A stretch of 64,000 bases of DNA. It comes from Cytophagales bacterium. GTDB lineage: Bacteria; Bacteroidota; Bacteroidia; Cytophagales; Cyclobacteriaceae. The translations under genes were made by a program, and so were the position numbers. The notes beneath the pieces were generated by a model. It saw only the letters and a list, made by a program, of their open reading frames with translations. It made no database searches and had not been told where the DNA came from. The stretch's first letter is position 1. Every line of letters begins with the position of its first letter. This document shows positions 52,830 through 62,864 of the stretch, one piece after another. The stretch lies in NCBI GenBank assembly GCA_033344775.1, contig JAWPMT010000002.1, positions 682,001 to 746,000 of the forward strand, in the 5' to 3' direction.

Positions 52830-52850
52830 TTTCTTAAGTAGAGAGTATAT

Positions 52851-55800
52851 ATGAAATCAACGAAGAAATACTGGAAGGGACTGGAGCAGTTAAATAATAC
52901 GCCCTCTTTTTCGAAATTAGCGGAGAAAGAATTTCCAGAATACTTACCACTGAATGAGGCTGAATCAGAGCCTTCAAGACGTGATTTCTTAAAAGTAATG
53001 GGATTTGGCATCGGGGCCGTTTCTCTGGCAGCTTGTGAAGCGCCAATCAGAAATGCGATCCCTTATGTTAAAAAGCCTGTTGACGTAGATCCTAGTATTC
53101 CTAACTATTATGCATCTACGTTCGTGAGTGGTAGCGATTACGCCAATGTAGTCGTGAAAACACGCGAAGGCCGACCCATCAAAGTAGAGGGCAATGAGCT
53201 TTCTGCATTCTCTGGAGGCGGATCTTCTGCTCAATCTGAGGCTTCTGTCCTATCACTTTATGATAAAGAGCGATTGACAGGCCCAATGAAAGATGGTGCA
53301 TCTGCTACCTGGTTGGACGTTGATAATGGTTTAGCTGCTTTGGGAGCTGGTGCTAGAGTTGCTATCGTGACTAATACGATCGCAAGCCCCTCTACCACGA
53401 AAGCCATTGAGGCATTTCAGGGAGCTTATGCCAACACCGAGGTGATTACTTATGATGCCAATTCGGTAAGTGGTTTGCTTGATGCTAACGAGGCTACGTT
53501 CGGAACACGAGCTTATCCAGGCTACGATTTCTCTCAAGCAGAAGTAATTGTGTCTTTTGCTTCAGATTTCCTGGGAGCTGGCGTTAATCAGACCTTATAT
53601 AATAAGCAGTTCGCTGCTTCCAGAAAGTTGGGAGATGGCAAAAAGACCATGTCTCGACTCTATTCATTCGAGAGTAACCTGTCTTTGACCGGTGCCAATG
53701 CGGATTACCGATTCCCAGTTAGGGCTTCTGAGCAAGCAGGCTTGATCGCTGATCTGTACAATGCGATCGTGAACGGAGGTTCAGCGAAAGATGAAGGCAT
53801 CAAGAAGGTCGTTAAAGACTTGAAAGCTGCCAATGGCAAGTCTTTGGTCGTAGCAGGTAGCAACGATAGCAACATCCAGATCCTGGTCAATGCGATCAAC
53901 AACGCATTAGGAAGCTACGGAAGTACCATCGATTTAAGTAAGGCCACAAACATCAGAAAAGGAAACGATAAGCAATTTGCAGCGTTTGTTTCTGCGCTGA
54001 ATGGTGGCCAGTATGGTGGTGTAATCTTTTATAACTGTAATCCAGTTTACGATCATCCACTAGGTGGTCAATTGGCTAGTGCGATCAGCAAAGCGGGTGT
54101 ATCCATTTCGACTTCAGATCGAATGGATGAGACCACTGCCTTGGTGAAATATGTCGCTCCTGATAATCATTACCTGGAATCATGGAATGATTTTGAGTTG
54201 ACAACAGGGCATTACAGCCTTTCGCAACCAACCATTTCAAGAATTTTCGATACCCGTCAGGCACAAGAGTCTTTCTTGACCTGGGGTGGTAACAATACGA
54301 ATTACTACGACTTTATCCGAAGCAACTGGGAAGCGGTTTATACGGCCAATCCTGGTGCTTTTTCCAACTTTGATGCTTTCTGGGATAAGTCTTTGCACGA
54401 TGGTGTGCTAGAGACAGATGCAGCTGGTGAAGCCCCGGCATTTGACAGTTCTGCTGTTGGTGGCGCTGCTACGGCAGTAAGTGCTTCAAAAGCAGGATCA
54501 GGATTGGAATTGGTGTTGTATACTAACGCATCAATTGCAACAGGTCGTCAGGCGAATAACCCCTGGTTGCAGGAAATGCCTGATCCAGTAACGAAAGCAT
54601 GCTGGGACAACTACCTGACTGTTTCACCGAAGCAAGCAGAAGAGTGGGGTATTCAGACAGATGACGGTAAAATGTCTACGCAGAAAGTAAATCTTTCTGT
54701 AGGAGGACAAACTGTTTCTGTTCCTGTTCTTGCTCAACCTGGTCAGGCTTACAATACCGTAGGTCTTGCATTGGGATACGGTAGAGAAAAGGCAGGGAAA
54801 GTAGCCAATGGTGTAGGAGTCAATGCCTATCCACTGATTCAGACTGCCGGAGGTTCCTTGAGTTATAGTATTACTTCAGGAGTAAGTGCTGAGCCAAATG
54901 GTGAAGATCATCAAATTGCTCAAACACAAACTGCTCAAACTTACTTGGGACGACAGACGGTTGTACAGGAGACTGTATTGAAGGCTTATCAGAAAGATGC
55001 CAGTGCCGGACGTAACTTCCCTCATATTGCCACTGCAGAAGGATTTAAGAAGCCCGCTGCAGTATCTCTTTGGAAAGGTCACAAATATGCCAACCACCAC
55101 TGGGGGATGGCCATCGACCTAAACTCATGTACGGGTTGTGGTACTTGTACCATCGCTTGTCAGACAGAGAACAACATTCCTGTTGTTGGTAAGTCTGAAG
55201 TACTGAACAGAAGAGAGATGCACTGGATCCGGATCGACCGCTACTACAGCCACGATCCTGAGCAAATGACGGAAAAGCAGAAAGGATTGCTTTCCACGCG
55301 TTATGCTGAATTTGCGGCCTATGAAAATCCTGAAGTGACGTTCCAACCGATGATGTGCCAGCAGTGTAATAATGCACCTTGCGAAACGGTATGTCCTGTT
55401 GCTGCTACTACACACAGCTCCGAAGGGTTAAACCAAATGACTTACAACAGATGTATCGGTACAAGATATTGTGCGAACAACTGTCCTTATAAAGTACGTC
55501 GATTCAACTGGTTCAAGTACCACGACAATGAGCAGTTCGGTGATAACCTCGCTATGAACAATGACCTTGGTAAAATGGTATTGAATCCGGACGTGACGGT
55601 AAGAGCTCGTGGGGTAATGGAAAAATGTACGTTCTGCGTGCAGCGTATCCAGGCTGGTAAGCTAGAAGCCAAGAAAGAAAACAGAAGACCTGTGGATGGT
55701 GAAGTGAATGTAGCTTGTGCCAAGTCTTGTCCTTCTGAAGCATTGGTATTCGGAGACATGAAAGATCCGAACAGTAGAATCTCTAAGTTGTTGAAAATCA

Positions 55801-55949
55801 AGTCAATGGACAAAGGGGTTGAAGCGCAGGAGCCTAGAGCTTACCACGTGCTAGAAGAATTGCGAGTAATGCCAAACATCTGGTATTTGACAAAAGTTAG
55901 AAACAAAGACGAAGTGAAGAAGTCGGAAACGGCTGATGCGCACGCCTGA
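52851..55949 (+). CDS. actB: Alternative complex III subunit ActB (iron-sulfur protein)
   Basis: A 1032-residue subunit. The N-terminus has a Tat-type signal (SRRDFLKVMGFGIGAVSLAA, about 43-62). Residues of about 70-700 form a molybdopterin-oxidoreductase-like domain which, as known for ActB, need not bind the cofactor. The C-terminal part (about 750-980) is a ferredoxin-like domain with cysteine sets CTGCGTCTIAC, CQQCNNAPCETVCP, CIGTRYCANNCP and CTFC with CAKSCP. In CIGTRYC a Thr replaces one cysteine, which fits the single 3Fe-4S cluster known for ACIII. Starts 21 bases after actA. Confidence 0.95.
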   Translation: MKSTKKYWKGLEQLNNTPSFSKLAEKEFPEYLPLNEAESEPSRRDFLKVMGFGIGAVSLAACEAPIRNAIPYVKKPVDVDPSIPNYYASTFVSGSDYANVVVKTREGRPIKVEGNELSAFSGGGSSAQSEASVLSLYDKERLTGPMKDGASATWLDVDNGLAALGAGARVAIVTNTIASPSTTKAIEAFQGAYANTEVITYDANSVSGLLDANEATFGTRAYPGYDFSQAEVIVSFASDFLGAGVNQTLYNKQFAASRKLGDGKKTMSRLYSFESNLSLTGANADYRFPVRASEQAGLIADLYNAIVNGGSAKDEGIKKVVKDLKAANGKSLVVAGSNDSNIQILVNAINNALGSYGSTIDLSKATNIRKGNDKQFAAFVSALNGGQYGGVIFYNCNPVYDHPLGGQLASAISKAGVSISTSDRMDETTALVKYVAPDNHYLESWNDFELTTGHYSLSQPTISRIFDTRQAQESFLTWGGNNTNYYDFIRSNWEAVYTANPGAFSNFDAFWDKSLHDGVLETDAAGEAPAFDSSAVGGAATAVSASKAGSGLELVLYTNASIATGRQANNPWLQEMPDPVTKACWDNYLTVSPKQAEEWGIQTDDGKMSTQKVNLSVGGQTVSVPVLAQPGQAYNTVGLALGYGREKAGKVANGVGVNAYPLIQTAGGSLSYSITSGVSAEPNGEDHQIAQTQTAQTYLGRQTVVQETVLKAYQKDASAGRNFPHIATAEGFKKPAAVSLWKGHKYANHHWGMAIDLNSCTGCGTCTIACQTENNIPVVGKSEVLNRREMHWIRIDRYYSHDPEQMTEKQKGLLSTRYAEFAAYENPEVTFQPMMCQQCNNAPCETVCPVAATTHSSEGLNQMTYNRCIGTRYCANNCPYKVRRFNWFKYHDNEQFGDNLAMNNDLGKMVLNPDVTVRARGVMEKCTFCVQRIQAGKLEAKKENRRPVDGEVNVACAKSCPSEALVFGDMKDPNSRISKLLKIKSMDKGVEAQEPRAYHVLEELRVMPNIWYLTKVRNKDEVKKSETADAHA

Positions 55950-55969
55950 TCATATAATTGTAAAGATTG

Positions 55970-57376
55970 ATGACCTCTGAATCTGTAATAAGAGAACCAT
56001 TAGTAACCGGTGGAAAGTCGTTGCACGATGTAACGAATGACATTGCCGGTAGGGTAGAAGAGAAACCACACCTCACCTGGATGATGGCCATGGCCGTATC
56101 CCTGGGTATGCTAGCGATCGGCGGGTATGCTGTCGGTAAGCTCCTATGGGAAGGTATTGGCATGTGGGGACTGAACAAGACTGTAGGCTGGGCGTGGGAT
56201 ATCACCAACTTCGTATGGTGGGTAGGTATCGGTCACGCAGGTACGTTGATCTCTGCGGTACTATTGTTGTTCCGTCAGCGATGGAGAATGTCCATCAACC
56301 GTGCTGCGGAAGCGATGACGATCTTCGCGGTAATTTGTGCAGCGATGTTCCCTGTTTTGCACATGGGACGTCCCTGGTTAGGTTTTTACTGGGCATTGCC
56401 ATTACCAAACACTTTCGGATCACTTTGGGTGAACTTTAACTCCCCGCTGCTTTGGGACGTGTTTGCGATCAGTACTTACTTCTCTGTTTCCCTGGTATTC
56501 TGGTACATTGGATTGATCCCTGATTTTGCAACGATCAGAGACCGGGCTACAGGATTGAGAAAAACCATCTACGGCGCATTGAGCTTTGGATGGACAGGAG
56601 CTGCTCGTCACTGGAATCACTATGAAACAGTAGCGTTGGTATTGGCGGGTGTAGCGACACCACTGGTACTTTCGGTACACACTATTGTATCATTTGACTT
56701 TGCAACATCCGTAATTCCTGGTTGGCACACCACGATCTTCCCACCTTACTTCGTTGCAGGTGCGATCTTCTCTGGTTTTGCCATGGTATTGACGCTGTTG
56801 CTTGTCACCAGAAAGGTTTACAAATTAGAAGACTATATCACGATCCAGCACATCGAGCTGATGAACATCGTGATCATCATTACTGGATCCATTGTTGGTA
56901 TTGCTTACATCACTGAGTTCTTTATTGCATGGTACTCAGGTGTAGAGCCGGAGCAATATGCTTTCATCAACCGGGCGACCGGTCCTTACTGGTGGGCTTA
57001 CTGGTCCATGATGACTTGTAATGTATTTTCTCCTCAACTGTTTTGGTTCAAGAAGATCAGAACGAACATCGCTTCAACTTTCGTACTGTCGATAATCGTG
57101 AATATCGGTATGTGGTTTGAGCGTTTCGTGATCATTGTAACTTCACTACACCGGGATTTCATTCCTTCGAGTTGGGCAATGTTCTATCCTACTTTTTACG
57201 ATGTGGGAGTATACATATTCACGTTCGGGCTTTTCTTCACAGCCTTCTTCCTGTTTGCAAAATTCTTCCCGGTCATCAACATGGCGGAGGTCAAGAGTAT
57301 TGTGAAAGTAACTGGTGAAAGAAGCACAGAGCCTGCAGTTGCAGCAGATCAATCAACCGAAAAGGAAGTAGCATAA
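55970..57376 (+). CDS. actC: Alternative complex III subunit ActC (NrfD-like membrane protein)
   Basis: A 468-residue integral membrane protein of the NrfD/PsrC type with about ten transmembrane helices. The block [20 protein letters not shown] (about 67-86) and the [19 protein letters not shown] block are typical, and this subunit binds quinol at the periplasmic side in the related ACIII structures. The frame begins with TTG followed by ATG, and the ATG at 55970 is taken. It follows actB by 20 bases and precedes actD by 2. Confidence 0.94.
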   Translation: MTSESVIREPLVTGGKSLHDVTNDIAGRVEEKPHLTWMMAMAVSLGMLAIGGYAVGKLLWEGIGMWGLNKTVGWAWDITNFVWWVGIGHAGTLISAVLLLFRQRWRMSINRAAEAMTIFAVICAAMFPVLHMGRPWLGFYWALPLPNTFGSLWVNFNSPLLWDVFAISTYFSVSLVFWYIGLIPDFATIRDRATGLRKTIYGALSFGWTGAARHWNHYETVALVLAGVATPLVLSVHTIVSFDFATSVIPGWHTTIFPPYFVAGAIFSGFAMVLTLLLVTRKVYKLEDYITIQHIELMNIVIIITGSIVGIAYITEFFIAWYSGVEPEQYAFINRATGPYWWAYWSMMTCNVFSPQLFWFKKIRTNIASTFVLSIIVNIGMWFERFVIIVTSLHRDFIPSSWAMFYPTFYDVGVYIFTFGLFFTAFFLFAKFFPVINMAEVKSIVKVTGERSTEPAVAADQSTEKEVA

Positions 57377-57378
57377 AT

Positions 57379-57921
57379 ATGTCACAGTCTAACGAATTTT
57401 TACTGGGGGTCTACGAAGACGAAGATGTATTGCTTGGCGCGATCAAGTCAGTACGTGAGTCAGGCGTCAAGATAGACGAAGTGTATTCCCCATTTCCCGT
57501 CCACGGCATAGAGCATGCATTGGGCTACAAAAGATCAAACATGTCGATCGCGGCTTTCCTCTTCGGATTGCTCGGTACCAGCCTTGCATTGACCATGCAA
57601 ATTGGTATGATGGGGATTGACTGGCCAATGATCATCGGTGGTAAGGATTATATTCCGGTTCCATCATTCATTCCTGTGACATTTGAGTTGACCGTATTAC
57701 TCGGTTCATTCGGTATGGTGGGTACGTTTTTTGTAACAGCCAACCTGAAGCCATGGGGCAAACCAAGAATTTTTGACAAGCGAATTACAGACGATAAGCA
57801 TGTAATGGCGCTGGATTTATCAGCTAATGATAAGAGTGTAGAAGAATTGACTTCTATCCTGAATGCCAGCGGAGCTTCTGAAGTGAACCCAAAATCATTT
57901 AATGACGGAAATGCTGAATAA
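57379..57921 (+). CDS. actD: Alternative complex III subunit ActD (DUF3341)
   Basis: A 180-residue protein of the DUF3341 family, with two transmembrane segments (about 55-75 and 99-120) flanked by a soluble N-terminal domain that begins EFLLGVYEDEDVLLGAIKSV. It lies between actC and actE, which identifies it as ActD, an assembly or structural subunit without cofactor. Its end overlaps the start of actE by 20 bases. Confidence 0.93.
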   Translation: MSQSNEFLLGVYEDEDVLLGAIKSVRESGVKIDEVYSPFPVHGIEHALGYKRSNMSIAAFLFGLLGTSLALTMQIGMMGIDWPMIIGGKDYIPVPSFIPVTFELTVLLGSFGMVGTFFVTANLKPWGKPRIFDKRITDDKHVMALDLSANDKSVEELTSILNASGASEVNPKSFNDGNAE

Positions 57922-58534
57922 GAAGTTATACAACTCCCTGGTAGTGGTCGTAGTGGCCGTGTTGCTGGCAGGATGTGCAGCTTCAGGTGACAACCAGGGA
58001 CTGGAGTATGCACCTCAAATGTATCATTCTACGCCATACGAGCCTTTATCACAAATTAAGGACACAGAAGCAGGTCGCGGAGTAACCTCCTCTGAATTGG
58101 AGGAACATGCGGAATTCTACAATTCCAATCCTTACAATGCTTTCGATATGACCATGCGTGAACCTGTGGCCAATACAGTGAAAAGAGGTCAGTATCTTCC
58201 GAATCACATTGACCCGGCAGATTATGAAACTGCTGAAGCTAATCTGATCAATCCATTAGATTCTTCACAAGTCGTGATCAAGGATGGTAAAATCCTTTAT
58301 GAGCGTTTTTGTGAGCATTGCCACGGAGAAAAAGGGCAGGGCGATGGTCTGGTAGGGCAGGTTTACAAAGGCGTTACCTCTTACACCTCATCTACGGTAA
58401 AAGATAAAAAAGGGGGTCACATCTTTCATGTGATCACACACGGTAAAGGACGTATGGGAGCGCATGCTTCTCAGATAAGCGTCGAAGACCGTTGGAAAAT
58501 TGTTAGGTACGTTCAAACCCTGCAAAATCAATAA
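57902..58534 (+). CDS. actE: Alternative complex III subunit ActE (monoheme cytochrome c)
   Basis: A 210-residue lipoprotein: N-terminus MTEMLNKKLYNSLVVVVVAV followed by lipobox LLAGC. The heme site CEHCH is at about 135-139 (YERFCEHCHGEKGQGDGL); an axial Met is likely MGAHASQ (about 179). It passes electrons from the complex to the terminal oxidase. The start could also be the Met at 57911, closer to the signal peptide. Overlaps actD by 20 bases; actF follows 3 bases later. Confidence 0.92.
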   Translation: MTEMLNKKLYNSLVVVVVAVLLAGCAASGDNQGLEYAPQMYHSTPYEPLSQIKDTEAGRGVTSSELEEHAEFYNSNPYNAFDMTMREPVANTVKRGQYLPNHIDPADYETAEANLINPLDSSQVVIKDGKILYERFCEHCHGEKGQGDGLVGQVYKGVTSYTSSTVKDKKGGHIFHVITHGKGRMGAHASQISVEDRWKIVRYVQTLQNQ

Positions 58535-58537
58535 CCT

Positions 58538-59854
58538 ATGGCATCTGTAGAAATCACAGAAGAGAAATTTGAATTTACGGCGAAGACTAAGAAGAACTTA
58601 TTCATCTTCATCGCTGTAGGGTTATTAATGGCTATCGTTGGTGTCATCATGATGAACACTGGTGGCCATGGTGATGCCTCTCATGGAGTTGCCGCTGATG
58701 GTGGACATCACGCATTCCACTGGACAAAAAGATTATTTGCAAACCTTTGGATCAACAACGTATTTTTCGCAGGGATCTCAGTTATAGGAGTATTCTTTGT
58801 GGCGATTCAATATGCTTCACAAGCGGGATGGTCAGTAGGAGTTAAGCGAATTGCCATGTCTTTCGGTTCCTGGCTGCCGATTGCAGGAGTATTGATTTTG
58901 GTGAGCTTTTTAGTATTTGGTCATGACATCTTTCATTGGACACACCATGATCTTTATGCTAAATTTCTAGAAGATGGATCCGTTAATCCGAAATATGATT
59001 CTATCATCGATGGAAAGAAGGCATATTTCTTTTGGCCTATGACCGATCATCCAAGTATTCCAGTATTCTTTCTGGCAAGAATGGTGATCTTTTTCGGTGT
59101 ATGGTACTGGTTATTTAGGAAACTGAGAGGCCTGGCAGTCTCGGAAGATTTAGAAGGCGGCACCGCAAGATGGTTTGAAATGAGAAAGTGGTCTGCGATC
59201 TTCCTGTTATTCTTCGCAGTTTCTTCATCTGTTTCTGCCTGGGATTGGATCATGTCCATCGACACACACTGGTTCAGTACCATGTTTGGATGGTATGTAT
59301 TTGCCAGTTGGTGGGTTAGTGGTCTTGCGTTGATCACACTAATCGCAGTATTGTTGAAAGACAAAGGTTACTTGTCAATTGTTAATCAGAACCATATTCA
59401 TGACCTGGGTAAGTTCATGTTTGCGTTCTCCATTTTCTGGACTTATGTCTGGTTTTCACAGTTCCTGTTGATCTATTATGCACACATTCCTGAAGAGACC
59501 ATTTACTTCGTTGAGCGCTGGAAAAGTGACCAATATGCTCCGGTATTTTACATGAATTTATTTTTGAACTTCTTCCTGCCCTTCTTAGTCTTAATGACAA
59601 GGGATGCAAAGCGGCATGCGAGGTTTATTAAAGTGATAGCACCAATCATTATTCTCGGTCACTGGTTTGACTTCTATTTGATGGTCACGCCGGGAACATT
59701 GAAAGAACATGGAGGTTACGGCCTCTTGGAATTGGGAGTTATGTTCGTTTACGCAGGGGCGTTTACTTACGTGATTCTCAACTCACTGTCAAAAGTCCCA
59801 TTGTTTGGTAAGAACCATCCAATGTTGAAAGAAAGTTTGCATCACCATATTTAA
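58538..59854 (+). CDS. actF: Alternative complex III subunit ActF (quinol:cytochrome c oxidoreductase membrane subunit)
   Basis: A 438-residue NrfD-like membrane protein with about ten transmembrane helices. The loop after the first helix is rich in His and Gly (GHGDASHGVAADGGHHAFHW). The block SSSVSAWDWIMSIDTHWFST (about 226-245) is typical of ActF, the second NrfD-like subunit of ACIII. It follows actE by 3 bases and is followed 15 bases later by coxB, so the quinol-oxidising complex and the oxidase are made together. Confidence 0.93.
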   Translation: MASVEITEEKFEFTAKTKKNLFIFIAVGLLMAIVGVIMMNTGGHGDASHGVAADGGHHAFHWTKRLFANLWINNVFFAGISVIGVFFVAIQYASQAGWSVGVKRIAMSFGSWLPIAGVLILVSFLVFGHDIFHWTHHDLYAKFLEDGSVNPKYDSIIDGKKAYFFWPMTDHPSIPVFFLARMVIFFGVWYWLFRKLRGLAVSEDLEGGTARWFEMRKWSAIFLLFFAVSSSVSAWDWIMSIDTHWFSTMFGWYVFASWWVSGLALITLIAVLLKDKGYLSIVNQNHIHDLGKFMFAFSIFWTYVWFSQFLLIYYAHIPEETIYFVERWKSDQYAPVFYMNLFLNFFLPFLVLMTRDAKRHARFIKVIAPIIILGHWFDFYLMVTPGTLKEHGGYGLLELGVMFVYAGAFTYVILNSLSKVPLFGKNHPMLKESLHHHI

Positions 59855-59869
59855 AATTAGAGCGGAGCA

Positions 59870-60955
59870 ATGTTGAATTTAGTTGTATTAGTAGCGGTAA
59901 TCCTGATCCTGGCGATCCTGGTAATTATCTTCCGGGTATCGACGCTGATCAACGTGACTAAGGAGCAGAAAGAGGGGGGTGTTTCGTCAGCAAACAAAGT
60001 GCAGGCTGCATTGATGATCGTGTTTCTTGTTGCAGGAATTGCAGGGTTTTTCTATTATTCCTTTGGAGGACTTAGCGAAAGCTACGTCCAGCCCATCGCC
60101 TCCGAGCATGGTGTAGTAACTGACCGTTTGTTTTGGATCACAATGGCGGTTACATGTGTAGTATTCATCATTACACAAATTTTTCTTTTCGGATTCGCCT
60201 GGAAATACCAGCATAAAGAAGGAAATAAGGCTACATTTTATCCTCACAATGACAAACTGGAATTGATTTGGACGGCTGTACCTGCTGTGGTACTTGCTGT
60301 TCTGATTTTTACAGGATGGCAGGCTTGGAGAGATATTACTGGTCCGGCACCAGACAATGCAGAGGTCATTGAGGTAATGGGTTATCAATATTCCTGGGCA
60401 GTTCGCTACCCTGGAGCAGATAATAAGCTAGGAAGTTATGATTTCAGAAAGATTGATGTTTCTAATGTGTCTGGTGTAGACTATTCAGACAGAGCATCTT
60501 TTGATGATTTCTACGGCCGTGAGCTTCATGTTCCTAAAGGAAAGCCGGTATTACTGAACATCAGAGCAAGAGATGTAATCCACAGTGTGTATTCCCCACA
60601 CTTCCGATTGCAAATGAATGCAGTACCTGGTATGCCGACAAGGTTCTGGTTTACACCAACCAAGTCGACAGAAGAAATGAGAGCGGAAACGGGTAATCCC
60701 GATTTCAACTACGAACTTGTTTGTAACAAGATTTGTGGTAAAGGACACTTCGGAATGAAGTATTTGATTGTAGTGGATGAGCCGGCTGAGTACGAAAAGT
60801 GGTATGAATCACAAGAGCCTTGGCTAAAAGCAAATCCCGATTATATCACGCAAGTTCCGGCGGAGTTGAGGGAGCAGGCTTTGATCACTTTAGGAATCGA
60901 TAACCCTGAAGTAGATGAAACTGCCGAAGAGAAGTTGATAAGTACTACTAATTAA
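59870..60955 (+). CDS. coxB: Cytochrome c oxidase subunit II
   Basis: A 361-residue protein with transmembrane helices near the N-terminus (about 1-20, 44-64, 80-110 and 131-150) and a C-terminal cupredoxin domain carrying the CuA site: His in DVIHSVYSPH (about 238-247) and CNKICGKGHFGM (about 285-296), with two cysteines, His and Met. The Glu usual between the cysteines is Lys here, a form I believe is common in Bacteroidota. It accepts electrons from ACIII or a carrier and passes them to heme a. coxA follows 10 bases later. Confidence 0.95.
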   Translation: MLNLVVLVAVILILAILVIIFRVSTLINVTKEQKEGGVSSANKVQAALMIVFLVAGIAGFFYYSFGGLSESYVQPIASEHGVVTDRLFWITMAVTCVVFIITQIFLFGFAWKYQHKEGNKATFYPHNDKLELIWTAVPAVVLAVLIFTGWQAWRDITGPAPDNAEVIEVMGYQYSWAVRYPGADNKLGSYDFRKIDVSNVSGVDYSDRASFDDFYGRELHVPKGKPVLLNIRARDVIHSVYSPHFRLQMNAVPGMPTRFWFTPTKSTEEMRAETGNPDFNYELVCNKICGKGHFGMKYLIVVDEPAEYEKWYESQEPWLKANPDYITQVPAELREQALITLGIDNPEVDETAEEKLISTTN

Positions 60956-60965
60956 AAAAACACAG

Positions 60966-62864
60966 ATGTCAGAAGTTCATAACGCAGGACATGATGATCA
61001 CCACGATGAGCATCATGAGCAAGGTTTTGTAAGCAAATACATCTTTTCTACTGATCACAAAACGATCGCTAAGCAGTTCCTGATTACAGGTATTGCCTGG
61101 GCAGTGATTGGTGTTGCATTATCTGTTATTTTCCGATTGCAGCTTGGTTTTCCTAACATGGACATGGAATGGCTTCGCCCAATCCTTGGCAAATGGATTA
61201 CTCCTGCAGGAAAACTAGATAGCGAATTTTATCTGGCCCTGGTTACGATGCATGGTACCATCATGGTATTCTTCGTATTGACGGCTGGACTGAGCGGTAC
61301 TTTCAGTAATTTCCTGATCCCACTGCAAATTGGTGCGAGGGACATGGCCTCAGGTTTCATGAACATGTTGTCTTACTGGTTCTTCTTCTTGTCCAGTGTG
61401 GTTATGTTCATTTCGTTGTTTATCGAAACAGGACCGGCAGCCGGTGGTTGGACCGTATATCCGCCGCTTAGTGCTTTACCACAAGCAATTCAGGGATCTG
61501 CCGCGGGTATGACCTTGTGGTTGGTTTCTATGGTGTTCTTTATTGCATCATCATTACTTGGAGGAATCAACTATGTGACAACCGTCATAAACCTCAGAAC
61601 CGAGGGAATGACTTTCAGTAGGTTGCCACTAACAATCTGGGCATTCTTCATTACGGCGGTTATCGGTATCTTATCGTTCCCTGTATTGTTTGCTGCAGCA
61701 TTGTTGTTGGTCTTTGACCGATCTTTCGGAACAAGTTTCTACTTGTCTGATATATACATTGGAGGAGAAGCGTTGCCACACACAGGAGGTAGCCCGATCC
61801 TTTATCAACATTTGTTCTGGTTCCTTGGACACCCTGAAGTATACATTGTATTGCTTCCGGCACTAGGGATCACATCGGAAATCATTGCGACCAATTCACG
61901 TAAGCCTATCTTCGGTTACCGTGCAATGATTGGTTCTATGCTGGCTATTGCGTTCCTTTCGTTCATTGTTTGGGCACACCACATGTTCGTATCGGGAATG
62001 AATCCGTTCCTGGGATCTGTGTTCATGTTCCTGACCTTGATCATTGCGGTTCCTTCGGCTGTAAAAGCATTTAACTACATCACCACGCTTTGGAAAGGTA
62101 ATATCATCTTTACTCCAGCGATGTTGTTCTCTATTGGTTTGGTTTCCTTCTTTATCTCAGGAGGATTGACTGGTATTTTCCTTGGTAACTCTGCCATTGA
62201 TATCAATTTGCACGATACTTACTTTGTAGTGGCTCACTTCCACCTGGTAATGGGTAGTGCATCTGCCTTTGGTCTGGCTGCAGGGGTTTATCACTGGTTC
62301 CCTAAAATGTTTGGAAGAATGATGGATGAGCGATTGGGCCACATTCACTTTTGGTTCACCTTCGTAGGGATCTACCTGGTGTTTTTCCCACTGCACTATA
62401 TTGGTATCGCAGGTTTCCCAAGAAGATATTATTCGTTCACAAGCTTTGATGCATTCTCATCTTTCACGGATCTGAATTCATTCGTGACGATCGCGGCGGT
62501 ATTTACCTTCTTTGCACAGTTCATCTTTGTGTTCAACTTCTTCTACAGCATTTTCAGAGGTAAGTTGGCACCTGCTAATCCATGGAACTCTAACACATTA
62601 GAGTGGACTACTCCTCGATTCCCTGGACACGGTAACTGGGTAGGAGCGATCCCTAAAGTGTTCCGATGGGCATATGATTACAGTAAGCCCCTTACGGAAG
62701 AAGCGAAGGCGAGTATGTCTCAGGAAGAAATTGATAATTACCCTGACTTCATTCCTCAAGACGTTCCGTTAACAGAGACCATGGAATCTAATACGGAGCA
62801 GGAAAAGGAATTAGCAGCAGAAGAGCAAACTGACCTGGAGCCCAAAGTGGCGAATGCTGAATAA
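60966..62864 (+). CDS. coxA: Cytochrome c oxidase subunit I
   Basis: A 632-residue heme-copper oxidase core with about twelve helices. CuB and heme ligands are visible: FLGHPEVYIVLLPALG (about 281-296; His and the cross-linked Tyr), WAHHMFVSGM (about 338) and VVAHFHLVMG (about 420-429) for the heme a and a3 histidines. It reduces oxygen to water and pumps protons. The N-terminus is rich in His and acid residues. The 3' end overlaps ctaA by 11 bases. Confidence 0.97.
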   Translation: MSEVHNAGHDDHHDEHHEQGFVSKYIFSTDHKTIAKQFLITGIAWAVIGVALSVIFRLQLGFPNMDMEWLRPILGKWITPAGKLDSEFYLALVTMHGTIMVFFVLTAGLSGTFSNFLIPLQIGARDMASGFMNMLSYWFFFLSSVVMFISLFIETGPAAGGWTVYPPLSALPQAIQGSAAGMTLWLVSMVFFIASSLLGGINYVTTVINLRTEGMTFSRLPLTIWAFFITAVIGILSFPVLFAAALLLVFDRSFGTSFYLSDIYIGGEALPHTGGSPILYQHLFWFLGHPEVYIVLLPALGITSEIIATNSRKPIFGYRAMIGSMLAIAFLSFIVWAHHMFVSGMNPFLGSVFMFLTLIIAVPSAVKAFNYITTLWKGNIIFTPAMLFSIGLVSFFISGGLTGIFLGNSAIDINLHDTYFVVAHFHLVMGSASAFGLAAGVYHWFPKMFGRMMDERLGHIHFWFTFVGIYLVFFPLHYIGIAGFPRRYYSFTSFDAFSSFTDLNSFVTIAAVFTFFAQFIFVFNFFYSIFRGKLAPANPWNSNTLEWTTPRFPGHGNWVGAIPKVFRWAYDYSKPLTEEAKASMSQEEIDNYPDFIPQDVPLTETMESNTEQEKELAAEEQTDLEPKVANAE